Of a stretch of DNA of 64,000 nt, positions 7,699 to 14,821 are shown piece by piece (the first letter of the stretch is position 1; every line of letters starts with the position of its first letter). The translations under genes were made by a program, and so were the position numbers. The stretch is from Pyxidicoccus xibeiensis. Its GTDB lineage: Bacteria > Myxococcota > Myxococcia > Myxococcales > Myxococcaceae. The stretch lies in NCBI RefSeq assembly GCF_024198175.1, contig NZ_JAJVKV010000015.1, positions 174,383-238,382 of the forward strand, written 5' to 3'. Below the pieces are notes generated by a model. It saw only the letters and a list, made by a program, of their open reading frames with translations. It was not told the DNA's origin and did not search any database.

Positions 7699-8109
7699 AT
7701 GTGGAGCAGCCTCGCGCCAATGTACCTCCCCCTCTGGGTTCTGGTGGGCGTCCCCCTCCTGCTGGTGGCGTTCCGGGGACGCCTGAGCATCACGTGGCAT
7801 CTGCACCGAGCGCGCTCCCTCTGGCCGCGCCTCACCCGGTTTGGCAAGCGCCGGTCCTTGGAGCGCTTCCTGCGGGCGAAGGGCTACACGGGCAGCACTC
7901 TCGCTGACGCGGATGTTGAGCGCTGGTTGGCCTCTCCCGAGGCCGTCGAGCGGTGTTTTCTTGAGTACACCACTGGGGCGCTGGGACGCTTCTTCCCAGA
8001 AACACCCGTTTGGGCTGCGGTGTTCGCTCAGGTACTCAGCGAGGCGCTCCGTGACGGGTTGAGCGTCGAGGCGGTGGAGGCGGCGCGCAGCGAGCGCGAC
8101 AGGGGCTGA
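7699..8109 (+). CDS. Island membrane protein of unknown function
   Basis: The protein has 136 residues from ATG 7699; TTG 7684 or ATG 7720 are alternative starts. One transmembrane segment near the N-terminus (YLPLWVLVGVPLLLVAF) is followed by a basic cytoplasmic region and an acidic helical tail ending EAVEAARSERDRG. No catalytic motif or known domain is visible. It faces the excisionase-like gene, and a perfect inverted repeat between them (8172-8209) probably separates their transcripts. Confidence 0.5.
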   Translation: MWSSLAPMYLPLWVLVGVPLLLVAFRGRLSITWHLHRARSLWPRLTRFGKRRSLERFLRAKGYTGSTLADADVERWLASPEAVERCFLEYTTGALGRFFPETPVWAAVFAQVLSEALRDGLSVEAVEAARSERDRG

Positions 8110-8171
8110 CCCTTCTGCCTCTGGGCTTGCACGCTACTGTTCCCGGTTGTGCGGCCGTGCAGTCCTCAACC

Positions 8172-8209
8172 GGTTCCGGTTCCCGCTATAGGGCGGGGAA
8201 CCGGGAACC
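8172..8209. terminator. Inverted repeat between convergent genes
   Basis: The left arm GGTTCCGGTTCCCGC and the right arm GGCGGGGAACCGGGAACC are near-perfect reverse complements around a short TATAG loop. Placed 62 bp after one stop and just before the opposing gene's stop at 8216, it suits a bidirectional terminator, although no long T-run follows. Confidence 0.5.
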
Positions 8210-8215
8210 ACCGGG

Positions 8216-8431
8216 TCAGCCCTGGCCTCGGGCGAGGAAGGCGTCCACATCCGATGGCCGGACGCGGATGGCGTTGCTTACCCGGACGTGGGACAGCTCA
8301 CCCCGCTCGCACAGCCGGTAGACGGTGGCGGTGCAGATGGGCAACCGCTCCGCCACCTCACGCACGGTGAGCAGGCGCTTCGCCCCGCTCGGCAGCGCGC
8401 GGAGCCGCGCATGCGCCGGACCTTGCAGCAA
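8216..8431 (-). CDS. Excisionase-like HTH_17 protein
   Basis: The C-terminal 50 residues form a winged-HTH of the excisionase/MerR-like HTH_17 family: LLTVREVAERLPICTATVYR, then GELSHVRVSNAIRVRPSDVDAFL. Such proteins bend att DNA and direct tyrosine recombinases toward excision, or act as small regulators. The start is uncertain: TTG 8431 gives 71 residues, close to the usual size. The frame has no stop further upstream and runs through the right att repeat, where it reads RKGFEPSTPSLGS. The gene lies about 125 bp from the right att repeat, as expected for Xis, but no integrase follows it. Confidence 0.65.
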   Translation of the reverse strand: MLQGPAHARLRALPSGAKRLLTVREVAERLPICTATVYRLCERGELSHVRVSNAIRVRPSDVDAFLARGQG

Positions 8432-8557
8432 GGATGCAGCAAACCCCTTGCGATTCCCTGCTACCGGCTGGGATGGTTGGACGGACCCCGGCCCCGAATC
8501 CCCAACGGTTCTGAGGGCTTGTGAATGACTGATAACGCCTGGACGGGTCGAGGCCGC

Positions 8558-8604
8558 GCTTCCCAAGCTCGGGGTCGAGGGTTCGAATCCCTTCCGCCGC
8601 TCAA
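8558..8604 (+). repeat. Island direct repeat, right copy (att site, tRNA fragment)
   Basis: These 47 bp are identical to the tRNA-Gly 3' half at 1954-2000. The 5' half of a tRNA is absent here (the preceding bases do not form a D-arm or acceptor strand), so this is a fragment and not a second tRNA. It marks the right island junction. Confidence 0.88.
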
Positions 8605-8609
8605 TCGCA

Positions 8610-8657
8610 AAGGCCGGTAGTTCTTGAGGAAACTCGGGACTACCGGCCTTCGTGTTT
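8610..8657 (+). terminator. Terminator hairpin after the right att repeat
   Basis: AAGGCCGGTAGT (8610-8621) pairs perfectly with 8639-8650, with further pairing inside, followed by CGTGTTT. It corresponds in position and outer stem to the tRNA terminator at 2006-2049. It is probably the original chromosomal terminator displaced by the insertion, while the one at 2006 came with the island, or the reverse. Confidence 0.7.
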
Positions 8658-8754
8658 CCAGGCCTCGGGCCGCCGCTTGCCGCCCGTCGGCGCCGGGCCA
8701 CCGCTCGTCGGAGGGCTGGGCGACGAGCGGAGGGTGGGGCTACGGTGGCGGACC

Positions 8755-9807
8755 ATGGAAGGTCCGTCCATGCAGAGGCTGCTGCCGCGGGAGATGGTGT
8801 GGCTCTACCCCCTCGCCCCGCTGGCCGCGGCACCGCTGCTGGTGGAAGGGCTGTTCGCCATGCCCTGGAAGCAGGCGCTGCTCCAACTGGCGGGCATCTG
8901 CGTGCCGTTCGCCTCGCTGTCCCTCACCTTCCACCTGCTGTACCTCACGGTGATGCCGCGGCTCGTCCAGCGCGTCCGGAGCCGCGCCGCGGAGACGCTG
9001 CTGCACGTGGCCACCATCACCGGCGTTTCCGTGGTGATGGCCGCCGCCGTGCTTCCGGTGAAGAACCTGCTGTGCCAGCACTCCTCCACGCTGCTCGACT
9101 TCAGCGTGACGTGCATCATCATCTCGGGCGTCTTCGTGCTGCCCGCGCTCGCCATCCAGCGACTGCGCAACCGTTCGCTCGCCGTGGAGCGGCAGGCCCA
9201 GGCCGAGCGACAGGCGTCGCTGCGCGCCCAGCTGGAGGCCCTGCAGGCGCGCACCCACCCGCACTTCCTCTTCAACAGCCTCAACCTGGTGGCCACGCTC
9301 ATCTCCGAGGATCCAGAGCTGGCCGAGCGCACCCTGGAGCGACTGGCCGACCTGTTCCGCTATGCCCTGGAGAGCTCCAGGGTGCGCCTCGTCCCGCTCC
9401 AGCGTGAGGTGGACATGGTGCGCGACTACCTGGCCATCCAGCAGGTGCGCTTCGGCAAGCGGCTGAGGGCCTCGGTGGAGCTGGACGCCCGCGCCGCGCA
9501 CGTGCAGGTGCCGCCGCTGCTGCTGCAGCCGCTGGTGGAGAACGCCATCCTCCACGGCCTGGCCAGCCGCCAGCAGGTGAGCGTGCACGTGCGGGTGCGC
9601 TTCGAGGACGAGCGTGTCCTCCTGGACGTGCAGGACGACGGGCCGGGCCCCGGGGCCTCGGCGCACCGGGGCAGCCAGACGAGTGTGAGCGACCTGCACG
9701 CGCGCGTGCGCCTGCTCTACGGGGAGCAGGGGGCCTTCGTCCTGGAGCCGGCCCCGGGAGGCGGCTGCATGGCGCGCATCGCGCTGCCAGCCGGGCACGC
9801 GGCATGA
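8755..9807 (+). CDS. LytS/AlgZ-type sensor histidine kinase
   Basis: The protein has 350 residues. Four hydrophobic segments fill about residues 15-135. A short coiled coil (about 140-165) and the His_kinase (PF06580) domain follow. The phospho-acceptor motif THPHFLFNSLN places the His at about 170; the N-box is LVENAILHGL and the glycine box DDGPGPG. The gene overlaps the next by four bases (ATGA), so it forms a two-component pair with the LytTR regulator. The start at ATG 8755 is preferred; ATG 8770 is possible. The signal sensed is unknown, and the transmembrane region has no recognised sensor domain. Confidence 0.88.
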   Translation: MEGPSMQRLLPREMVWLYPLAPLAAAPLLVEGLFAMPWKQALLQLAGICVPFASLSLTFHLLYLTVMPRLVQRVRSRAAETLLHVATITGVSVVMAAAVLPVKNLLCQHSSTLLDFSVTCIIISGVFVLPALAIQRLRNRSLAVERQAQAERQASLRAQLEALQARTHPHFLFNSLNLVATLISEDPELAERTLERLADLFRYALESSRVRLVPLQREVDMVRDYLAIQQVRFGKRLRASVELDARAAHVQVPPLLLQPLVENAILHGLASRQQVSVHVRVRFEDERVLLDVQDDGPGPGASAHRGSQTSVSDLHARVRLLYGEQGAFVLEPAPGGGCMARIALPAGHAA

Positions 9808-10535
9808 GGGTGCTCGTCGTGGACGACGAGGAGCCCGCGCGCCGGCGGCTGGGGCGCATGCTGCGGGAGCTGGCCGGAGTGGAGGTGGTGGGAGAGGCCG
9901 GGGACGCCGAGGAGACGCTGCGGCAGGTGGGCGCGCTCCGGCCGGACCTGCTGATGCTGGACATCCACATGCCTGGCATGGATGGGCTGACGCTGGCGCA
10001 GCTCCACACGGACCTGCCCCCCATCATCTTCGTCACGGCCCATGACGAGCACGCGGTGCGGGCGTTCGAGGTCAACGCGGTGGACTACCTGCTCAAGCCG
10101 GTGCGCCCCGAGCGGCTGGCCTCGGCGGTGGAGCGCGCGCGGCAGCGGCGGCTGGCCTCGCGGGAGGCCGTCTCGCGGGCGCTGGAGGCGGTGCGGCCCG
10201 CGGGGGCTTCCACCCGCATCGTCACCTCCACCGCGGGCACGCTGCGCTTCTTCGACGCGCGCGACATCCCCCGCTTCTGGTCCTCGGACAAGTACACCGT
10301 GTTCCTGGCGGAGGGCGTGGAGCAAATGACGGAGGAGCCGCTGTCCGCGCTGGAGGAGCGGCTGCGCGGGGCGGGCTTCCTGCGCGTGCACCGGGGCGAG
10401 CTGGTGCACACCGGCAGCATCAAGGCGCTGCGCGCCACCGACGGCATCCATGAGGTGGAGCTGCGCGACGGGCAGGTGGCGCGGGTGAGCCGCCGCCTGC
10501 TCGCGGAAGTGAAGCGGGGGCTCGGGCTGGACTGA
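9804..10535 (+). CDS. LytTR-family response regulator
   Basis: The protein has 243 residues. The receiver has the acidic pair VVDDEEP, phospho-acceptor Asp53 (LLMLDIHMPGMDG) and conserved Lys98 (YLLKPV). A LytTR DNA-binding domain fills about 140-240 (FFDARDIPRFWSSDKYTVF, then FLRVHRGELVHTGSIKAL). It is the cognate partner of the kinase it overlaps. LytTR regulators bind paired direct repeats upstream of targets; none is obvious here. Targets may include the two small secreted proteins downstream, by position only. Confidence 0.9.
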   Translation: MRVLVVDDEEPARRRLGRMLRELAGVEVVGEAGDAEETLRQVGALRPDLLMLDIHMPGMDGLTLAQLHTDLPPIIFVTAHDEHAVRAFEVNAVDYLLKPVRPERLASAVERARQRRLASREAVSRALEAVRPAGASTRIVTSTAGTLRFFDARDIPRFWSSDKYTVFLAEGVEQMTEEPLSALEERLRGAGFLRVHRGELVHTGSIKALRATDGIHEVELRDGQVARVSRRLLAEVKRGLGLD

Positions 10536-10632
10536 GCGCCGTCCGTCCGCCGCGGGCCGCCATCCGTCGGCGAGAGGGGACCGCCCATCGGCCCGGGCCC
10601 CGGTGGACGGCCCGCTTCCCTACCTTGGGAGC

Positions 10633-11040
10633 ATGCAACGCAAGCTCCTGCTGGCCGTGACAGTCCTGGGCATGCTGGCCGCCGGGACCGCCCTCTCCTT
10701 CCACCCTGGCCCCTCCGGCGACGGAGGCAACCCGCTCACCCGTCACGCGCTGGACGCGGCCTCGCACTACACGCTGTGCGGGCGCGTGGAGGAGCGGCTT
10801 CCAGCGGGGAGCTACCTCTACCTCCATGTGCGAGACGCCCGGGGCGCCGGCCACTGGGTGGCCACGCTGCGCGCCACCTCCCCGGCCGCCGACGAGGTCG
10901 AGGTGCGGGTGATGGCGCGCTCCGAGCGCTTCTCCTCACGGAGGCTCGGGCGTGACTTCACGCCCCTGCACTTCGGTGCCGTGTCCGGCGCCACTTCCTG
11001 CCGTACCCACTCCACCCCCAACCGGGAGCCGAACCCATGA
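10633..11040 (+). CDS. Small secreted protein of unknown function
   Basis: This 135-residue protein has a hydrophobic leader (LLLAVTVLGMLAAGTALSF) and a likely signal-peptidase cleavage soon after. The mature part is beta-rich with two Cys (YTLCGRV and ATSCRTH) that could form a disulfide. The start at ATG 10633 is chosen because it opens the signal peptide directly. It overlaps the following lipoprotein gene by four bases, so the two are coupled. No family is recognised. Confidence 0.6.
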   Translation: MQRKLLLAVTVLGMLAAGTALSFHPGPSGDGGNPLTRHALDAASHYTLCGRVEERLPAGSYLYLHVRDARGAGHWVATLRATSPAADEVEVRVMARSERFSSRRLGRDFTPLHFGAVSGATSCRTHSTPNREPNP

Positions 11041-11579
11041 AGCGCATCCTCCTGTCCTGCCTGACCCTGATTGCCCTGCCCGCCTGTGGCGGGGAAGAAG
11101 CCCCTCCGGCTGTCGTGCAGGAGGACCCTCTCGCGGACTGCACGCGAGACCGGATGGAGGCGGACCTGCAGGACGCACCGCTGGCCGGGCCCGCGGTGCG
11201 CGCGGACGGGACACTGGAGCCCGGACGCTACATCGTGAGCAGCACGTACCTGAGGCTGAGGCCGGAGCCCGCGGCGCTCGCCCGCTTCCAGGAGTTGATG
11301 GGCCCCATCTCCGATTCGCTGCGGGCCCAGCAGGGCCTCGTGGCCCTCCAGACGGCCTCGTCCGAGCGCTGCGGGACGGCGCGGACGCTCTCGGTGTGGA
11401 GGGATGAGGCCGCCATGTATGCCTTCGTCACGGGCTCCGCGCACCAGGCCGCGGTGGACTCGGTGCGAGAGGTAAGCCGTGGCGGCAGCATCGTCACGCA
11501 CTGGGCGGACGACGAGCGCGGGGCGACCTGGAGCAAGGCGGCGCGGCAGCTCGGGGCCGACCCGGGCCCGTTCTACTGA
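11037..11579 (+). CDS. Lipoprotein with antibiotic-biosynthesis-monooxygenase-like fold
   Basis: This 180-residue protein has lipobox LPAC, lipidated at Cys17. The body has the layout of small ABM-type ferredoxin-like proteins: a beta-strand region (YIVSSTYLRLRPE), a helix (LARFQELMGPISDSL), QQGLVALQTA, a strand (ARTLSVWRDEAAMYAFVTG) and a helix. ABM-fold members act on heme or quinone-like substrates, but many are non-enzymatic, and export as a lipoprotein is unusual. The fold assignment is moderate and the function is unknown. It is coupled to the secreted protein upstream. Confidence 0.5.
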   Translation: MKRILLSCLTLIALPACGGEEAPPAVVQEDPLADCTRDRMEADLQDAPLAGPAVRADGTLEPGRYIVSSTYLRLRPEPAALARFQELMGPISDSLRAQQGLVALQTASSERCGTARTLSVWRDEAAMYAFVTGSAHQAAVDSVREVSRGGSIVTHWADDERGATWSKAARQLGADPGPFY

Positions 11580-11679
11580 ACCGCCCGCGCTGCTTGGGGC
11601 TCGTCCACCCGCGGCGTCCGCTCCTTCCCCGGCTCCTGCCTCGCCGCCTGCCCGTCGTCAGCGGCGCCAGAGGGCGCGC

Positions 11680-12720
11680 TCACGCCGTCTCGTGGAGCAG
11701 CCCCGCCTGCGCGAGCGCGAAGAGCCGCTCGCGCGTCGTCTGCCAGGAGCGCGTCAGGAAGGGCGACGCCTCGCCCACGCGGCTCGACGCCTCGAGCAGC
11801 GGGAAGCTGGAGGCGGGCACTCGCTTCGTCCACCTCCTGTCCTCCCCCGGAACCCGCGTCGTCTTGCCGGCGAACGCCTGCCGCCCGATGCGGACCCGCC
11901 CATCCGGGAACCGGGCCTCGAGGTCGACGACGACGTGCGCGATAGCGCTCCAGGGCAGCGGGCGCTGCAGCCGGTGCGCCCACTCCACCAGCACGGCCAG
12001 GCCGCGCAGGACGTCATGGAAGTAGAAGCGCGGGAAGGTCAGCTGCGGCCACGCGGTCGCGCTCCCCCGCTCCTCCGCGTTGTGCACGGTGTCCGAGCCC
12101 CGGACGAGCGCACGCCCGATGAGGAAGCCCGCGGCGCGGTCCATGAACGCCACGTCCTCGGGGCGCGCGCGCACGGCCGTCAGGGCCAGCATCGCCTCCA
12201 GCGGCGGCACCGTGCCGACCATGGAGCTGGGGACCTCGCCCTGGACGCGGTACGCCTCCGGGTCGCAGCTCAGCCCGCCATCGGCCATCTGGTAGCGCGC
12301 GAACCAGTCGCGGGCCCAGGGAAGGCGGGCGTCTACATCGACGCCGCAGGCGAGCAGCACCGGCACGATGCACCCCAGGGCACAGTGGCAGTGCGAATCA
12401 CGCGACGCATCCAGCCCGGCGGGCGTGTCCTCGGGGTGGATGGGGAAGATCGTCAGCGGACTGCGGGCGAGCGCGGCGACGAGTGCCTCGGTGGCGGCAC
12501 GCGGAATCCGCCCCGTCTCGCCCCGCTCGTGCAGGAGCAGCAGGTGCCACCACGGCGAGTCCCACTTCGGCCAGTAGACGTCCGCCGCGAGGCTGGCGAG
12601 CGCCGCCTCCGAGCCGAGGTACTCGAGGGAGTGCTCCACCTCCCGCGCCGCGCCGTCGTCATGCGAGAACGCGGGCGCATCGTGATGCTCGAGACGTCGG
12701 AGGGTCGATGCAAGGTCCAT
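11680..12720 (-). CDS. Prenyltransferase/squalene-cyclase-like (alpha/alpha toroid) protein
   Basis: This 346-residue soluble protein is made of paired helices. Segments such as YWPKWDSPWWHLLLL, ARDWFARYQMADGGLSCDPEAY, DRAAGFLIGRAL and FPRFYFHDVLRGLAVL resemble the QW-like toroid repeats of terpene cyclase or prenyltransferase-type proteins. A D-x-D-D-T-type catalytic motif is not seen, so enzymatic cyclase activity is doubtful. The ATG at 12720 is preferred over an upstream TTG. It is oriented with the adjacent MBL-fold gene, but the 56-bp gap leaves cotranscription open. Confidence 0.55.
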   Translation of the reverse strand: MDLASTLRRLEHHDAPAFSHDDGAAREVEHSLEYLGSEAALASLAADVYWPKWDSPWWHLLLLHERGETGRIPRAATEALVAALARSPLTIFPIHPEDTPAGLDASRDSHCHCALGCIVPVLLACGVDVDARLPWARDWFARYQMADGGLSCDPEAYRVQGEVPSSMVGTVPPLEAMLALTAVRARPEDVAFMDRAAGFLIGRALVRGSDTVHNAEERGSATAWPQLTFPRFYFHDVLRGLAVLVEWAHRLQRPLPWSAIAHVVVDLEARFPDGRVRIGRQAFAGKTTRVPGEDRRWTKRVPASSFPLLEASSRVGEASPFLTRSWQTTRERLFALAQAGLLHETA

Positions 12721-12776
12721 GGCCAACGCCTATATCAGCCATGGCCGCCGTACTGGCGATGCGCATCAGCAGGCGG

Positions 12777-13685
12777 TCATCGTGTCCGGGGTTGCCAGGT
12801 CAGCCACTCCCCCGGGCGCGCCAGCTCCACGTTCACCTTCCGCTTCCGCGCTGCGGCCAGGAGCAGCGCTTCCGCGTCCGGGACCTCCTGGTAGTCCTCG
12901 GAGGCCGCGACGCCATAGTGGATGGGAACGAGGAGCCGCGCCCCCAGCACCACGGCCGCGGCGACTGCCTGCTCCGGTGTCAGGACGGCATGCACGTCGC
13001 TCACGGGCTTCCGCCAGCCGAAGCGTGCCCCGTTGATGGGCAGGAATGCCGCATCGAAGGGGCCGAACTGACGTCCGATGTGCCACCAGGACCCGTGCCA
13101 CAGCGTGTCGCCGCAGTGGATGATGCGGCGGCCTCCGCCGGAGACGACCCAGGACACCTGGGTATCGCCGTAGCCGTCCGCCGCGGGAACGGCCGTGGCG
13201 GTGAAGTCATTGAGCAGGACCGGCTCGTAGAGCGGAGCGGACCGCACCCGGAACCCCGCCGCGGCGGCCGCGGTGGCGGTGTCCGGAGCGCACACCAGCG
13301 TGCCAGTGTCCCCCAGCACCTTGCGAACGGCCACCCGGTCGAAGTGGTCGGGATGGCGATGGGTCACCAGCACGAAGCGCCCGCCGTCGGCCACGTCCAG
13401 GGGGACGAGCGGGTCCTTCAGCGCGGGCCCCCACACAGCGGGGTCGAGCAATGGGTCCAGGAAGAGCGTGTCCCTCCCCAGCTGCAGCCGCACTCCGGCC
13501 CAGGCCAGCCGCTGTGCGCGAAGCGTCGCACTGTCGTCAGGCTTCGCCGCACGGCTCGTGCCAGGGGGCAGTAGCGCCGTGCCCGCGGCGAGAGAGAGCG
13601 CCGCGCGCAGGAAGTCCCGGCGGCCGGTCCGCTCCGGGGGTACGGCAGGGCGCTGCGTCCTCGGGGAGCTGTCTGTCTGGGGCAT
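12777..13685 (-). CDS. Tat-exported metallo-beta-lactamase-fold hydrolase
   Basis: The protein has 302 residues. An N-terminal twin-arginine signal (GRRDFLRAALSLAAGTALL) is followed by a UlaG/NAPE-PLD-like MBL domain. Metal-binding motifs are intact: THRHPDHFD, then a later HCGDTLWHGS and PIHYG. This suggests a metal-loaded enzyme folded in the cytoplasm and then exported. The substrate is unknown; relatives cleave phosphodiesters or lactones. It is divergent from a MetR-type regulator with 111 bp between, containing a perfect MetR-like box, so it is a likely regulatory target. Confidence 0.8.
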   Translation of the reverse strand: MPQTDSSPRTQRPAVPPERTGRRDFLRAALSLAAGTALLPPGTSRAAKPDDSATLRAQRLAWAGVRLQLGRDTLFLDPLLDPAVWGPALKDPLVPLDVADGGRFVLVTHRHPDHFDRVAVRKVLGDTGTLVCAPDTATAAAAAGFRVRSAPLYEPVLLNDFTATAVPAADGYGDTQVSWVVSGGGRRIIHCGDTLWHGSWWHIGRQFGPFDAAFLPINGARFGWRKPVSDVHAVLTPEQAVAAAVVLGARLLVPIHYGVAASEDYQEVPDAEALLLAAARKRKVNVELARPGEWLTWQPRTR

Positions 13686-13766
13686 CCGTCCGCCTTCCTG
13701 GCAATGGGGCGCCAACGTTAAGGAGGCCCGTCTCCTGAGCGCAGCGAAACGATTTCGTGAAGTTGA

Positions 13767-13779
13767 TGAACCGCGTTCA
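13767..13779. promoter_or_regulatory. MetR-type operator (TGAA-N5-TTCA)
   Basis: TGAACCGCGTTCA matches the published MetR consensus TGAA-N5-TTCA exactly and is the core of a longer palindrome ATGAAC-CGC-GTTCAT (13766-13780). It lies 17 bp before the ATG of a MetR-like LysR gene and in the shared control region with the divergent MBL gene. Confidence 0.7.
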
Positions 13780-13796
13780 TGTGAAGCTCCCCGGGC

Positions 13797-14714
13797 ATGC
13801 TCGAGCTTCGTCACTTCAAGCTGATTGCCGCGGTCGCCGACACCGGAAGCCTGGCCGCGGCGAGCCGGCAACTCCACCTCACGTCCTCGGCACTGAGCCA
13901 CCAGCTCCGCGACGCCGAGGAGCGGCTGGGCGTGCGGCTCTTCCAGCGCCGCCAGCGACGTCTGCTCCTGACCGGCGCGGGCGAGAAGCTGCTCGACTCG
14001 GCGCGGCGGGTCCTGAGCGAGGTGGCCCAGGCCGAGGCGCTCTGCCGTGCACACCCGCAGGACGACCTGCTCCGGCTCAGCACGGGCTGCTACACGGTGT
14101 ATGGCTGGCTGCCGCCCATCCTGGGGCAGTGGCAGGCGGAGTACCCGCGCGCCGAGCTGCGCATCGTCCTGGAGGCCACGCGTCAGCCCCTCGACGCGCT
14201 GCTGAATGGCGGGCTGGACCTCGCGTTGACCACGGACGTCCCGCGGCAAGCCCGCCTGGCGCAGACCGCGCTCTTCGAGGACGAGCTCCTGCTGGTGGTT
14301 CCCGCGGGCCACGCTCTGGCGCGGCGCGGCCATGTCACGGCGGAGCAGCTGGTGTCAGAGCACCTGCTCACCTATGCCGCGCCCCGGGAGCAGCTCGATG
14401 TCTTCACGCGCGTGCTCTGGCCCGCGAGCGTCGAGCCGCAGCGGGTCTCCCCCGTGCCCCTCACCGAGGCCCTCATCGAGCTGGTGCGAGGAGGTGTCGG
14501 CGTGACGGCGCTGCCCGGATGGATGCTGCCAGCCCAGCGGCATGGACTGCACGCCCTCCGGCTCACGCCCCGCGGGATTCGCCGCCGCTGGAGCGCCGTC
14601 ACCCGCACGTCCCGCCAGCGCCCCGCGTCCTTGACCCGCTTCATCCAGCTCCTGCGCGAGCGCTTCTCCTCGGGCGGGCCGAAGGCTCCCCAACTGCCGC
14701 TGGGCCTCGTGTGA
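13797..14714 (+). CDS. LysR-family regulator, MetR type
   Basis: The protein has 305 residues. The N-terminal winged HTH (LRHFKLIAAVADTGSLAAAS, then LHLTSSALSHQLRDAEERLG, VRLFQRR) and the C-terminal effector domain (TGCYTVYGWLPPIL, then GLDLALTTDVPR, VVPAGHALARR, GGVGVTALPGWML) follow the E. coli MetR pattern closely in remembered alignment. MetR uses homocysteine as co-effector and controls methionine genes. No methionine gene is adjacent here, so the ligand may differ. The perfect TGAA-N5-TTCA box just upstream implies autoregulation and control of the divergent exported MBL protein. Confidence 0.85.
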   Translation: MLELRHFKLIAAVADTGSLAAASRQLHLTSSALSHQLRDAEERLGVRLFQRRQRRLLLTGAGEKLLDSARRVLSEVAQAEALCRAHPQDDLLRLSTGCYTVYGWLPPILGQWQAEYPRAELRIVLEATRQPLDALLNGGLDLALTTDVPRQARLAQTALFEDELLLVVPAGHALARRGHVTAEQLVSEHLLTYAAPREQLDVFTRVLWPASVEPQRVSPVPLTEALIELVRGGVGVTALPGWMLPAQRHGLHALRLTPRGIRRRWSAVTRTSRQRPASLTRFIQLLRERFSSGGPKAPQLPLGLV

Positions 14715-14821
14715 CGACTCACTGCCTGGGCGGCCGAGGGGTCGGGAAGCGAGACTGCGATGACTCGGAGGCCTGGAAGTCCTCACTCCCCGACGCTCGC
14801 CTCCAGCTTCAGTCTACTCTC

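Larger units (their letters stand above)
1954..8604. mobile_element. 6.65-kb genomic island inserted in tRNA-Gly
   Basis: The island is bounded by perfect 47-bp direct repeats of the tRNA-Gly 3' half, with the intact tRNA at the left end. Cargo in order: a lipoprotein, a DUSAM-domain protein, a truncated IS3-type orfA, an IS21 fragment, a full-length IS66 element, two genes of unknown function and, next to the right repeat and facing inward, a small excisionase-like HTH gene. No integrase gene is visible, so the element is probably an immobile relic or depends on a recombinase encoded elsewhere. Density of decayed transposons is far higher than in the flanks. Confidence 0.85.

Noticed and set aside
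8558..8604. Second tRNA-Gly gene
   Set aside because: Only the 3' half is present. No acceptor 5' strand or D-arm precedes it, so it is an att fragment.
13757..14821. Upstream extension of the membrane histidine kinase
   Set aside because: The open frame overlaps the MetR-type gene in another frame and reads as Arg/Pro-rich non-protein. ATG 14822 opens the first membrane helix.
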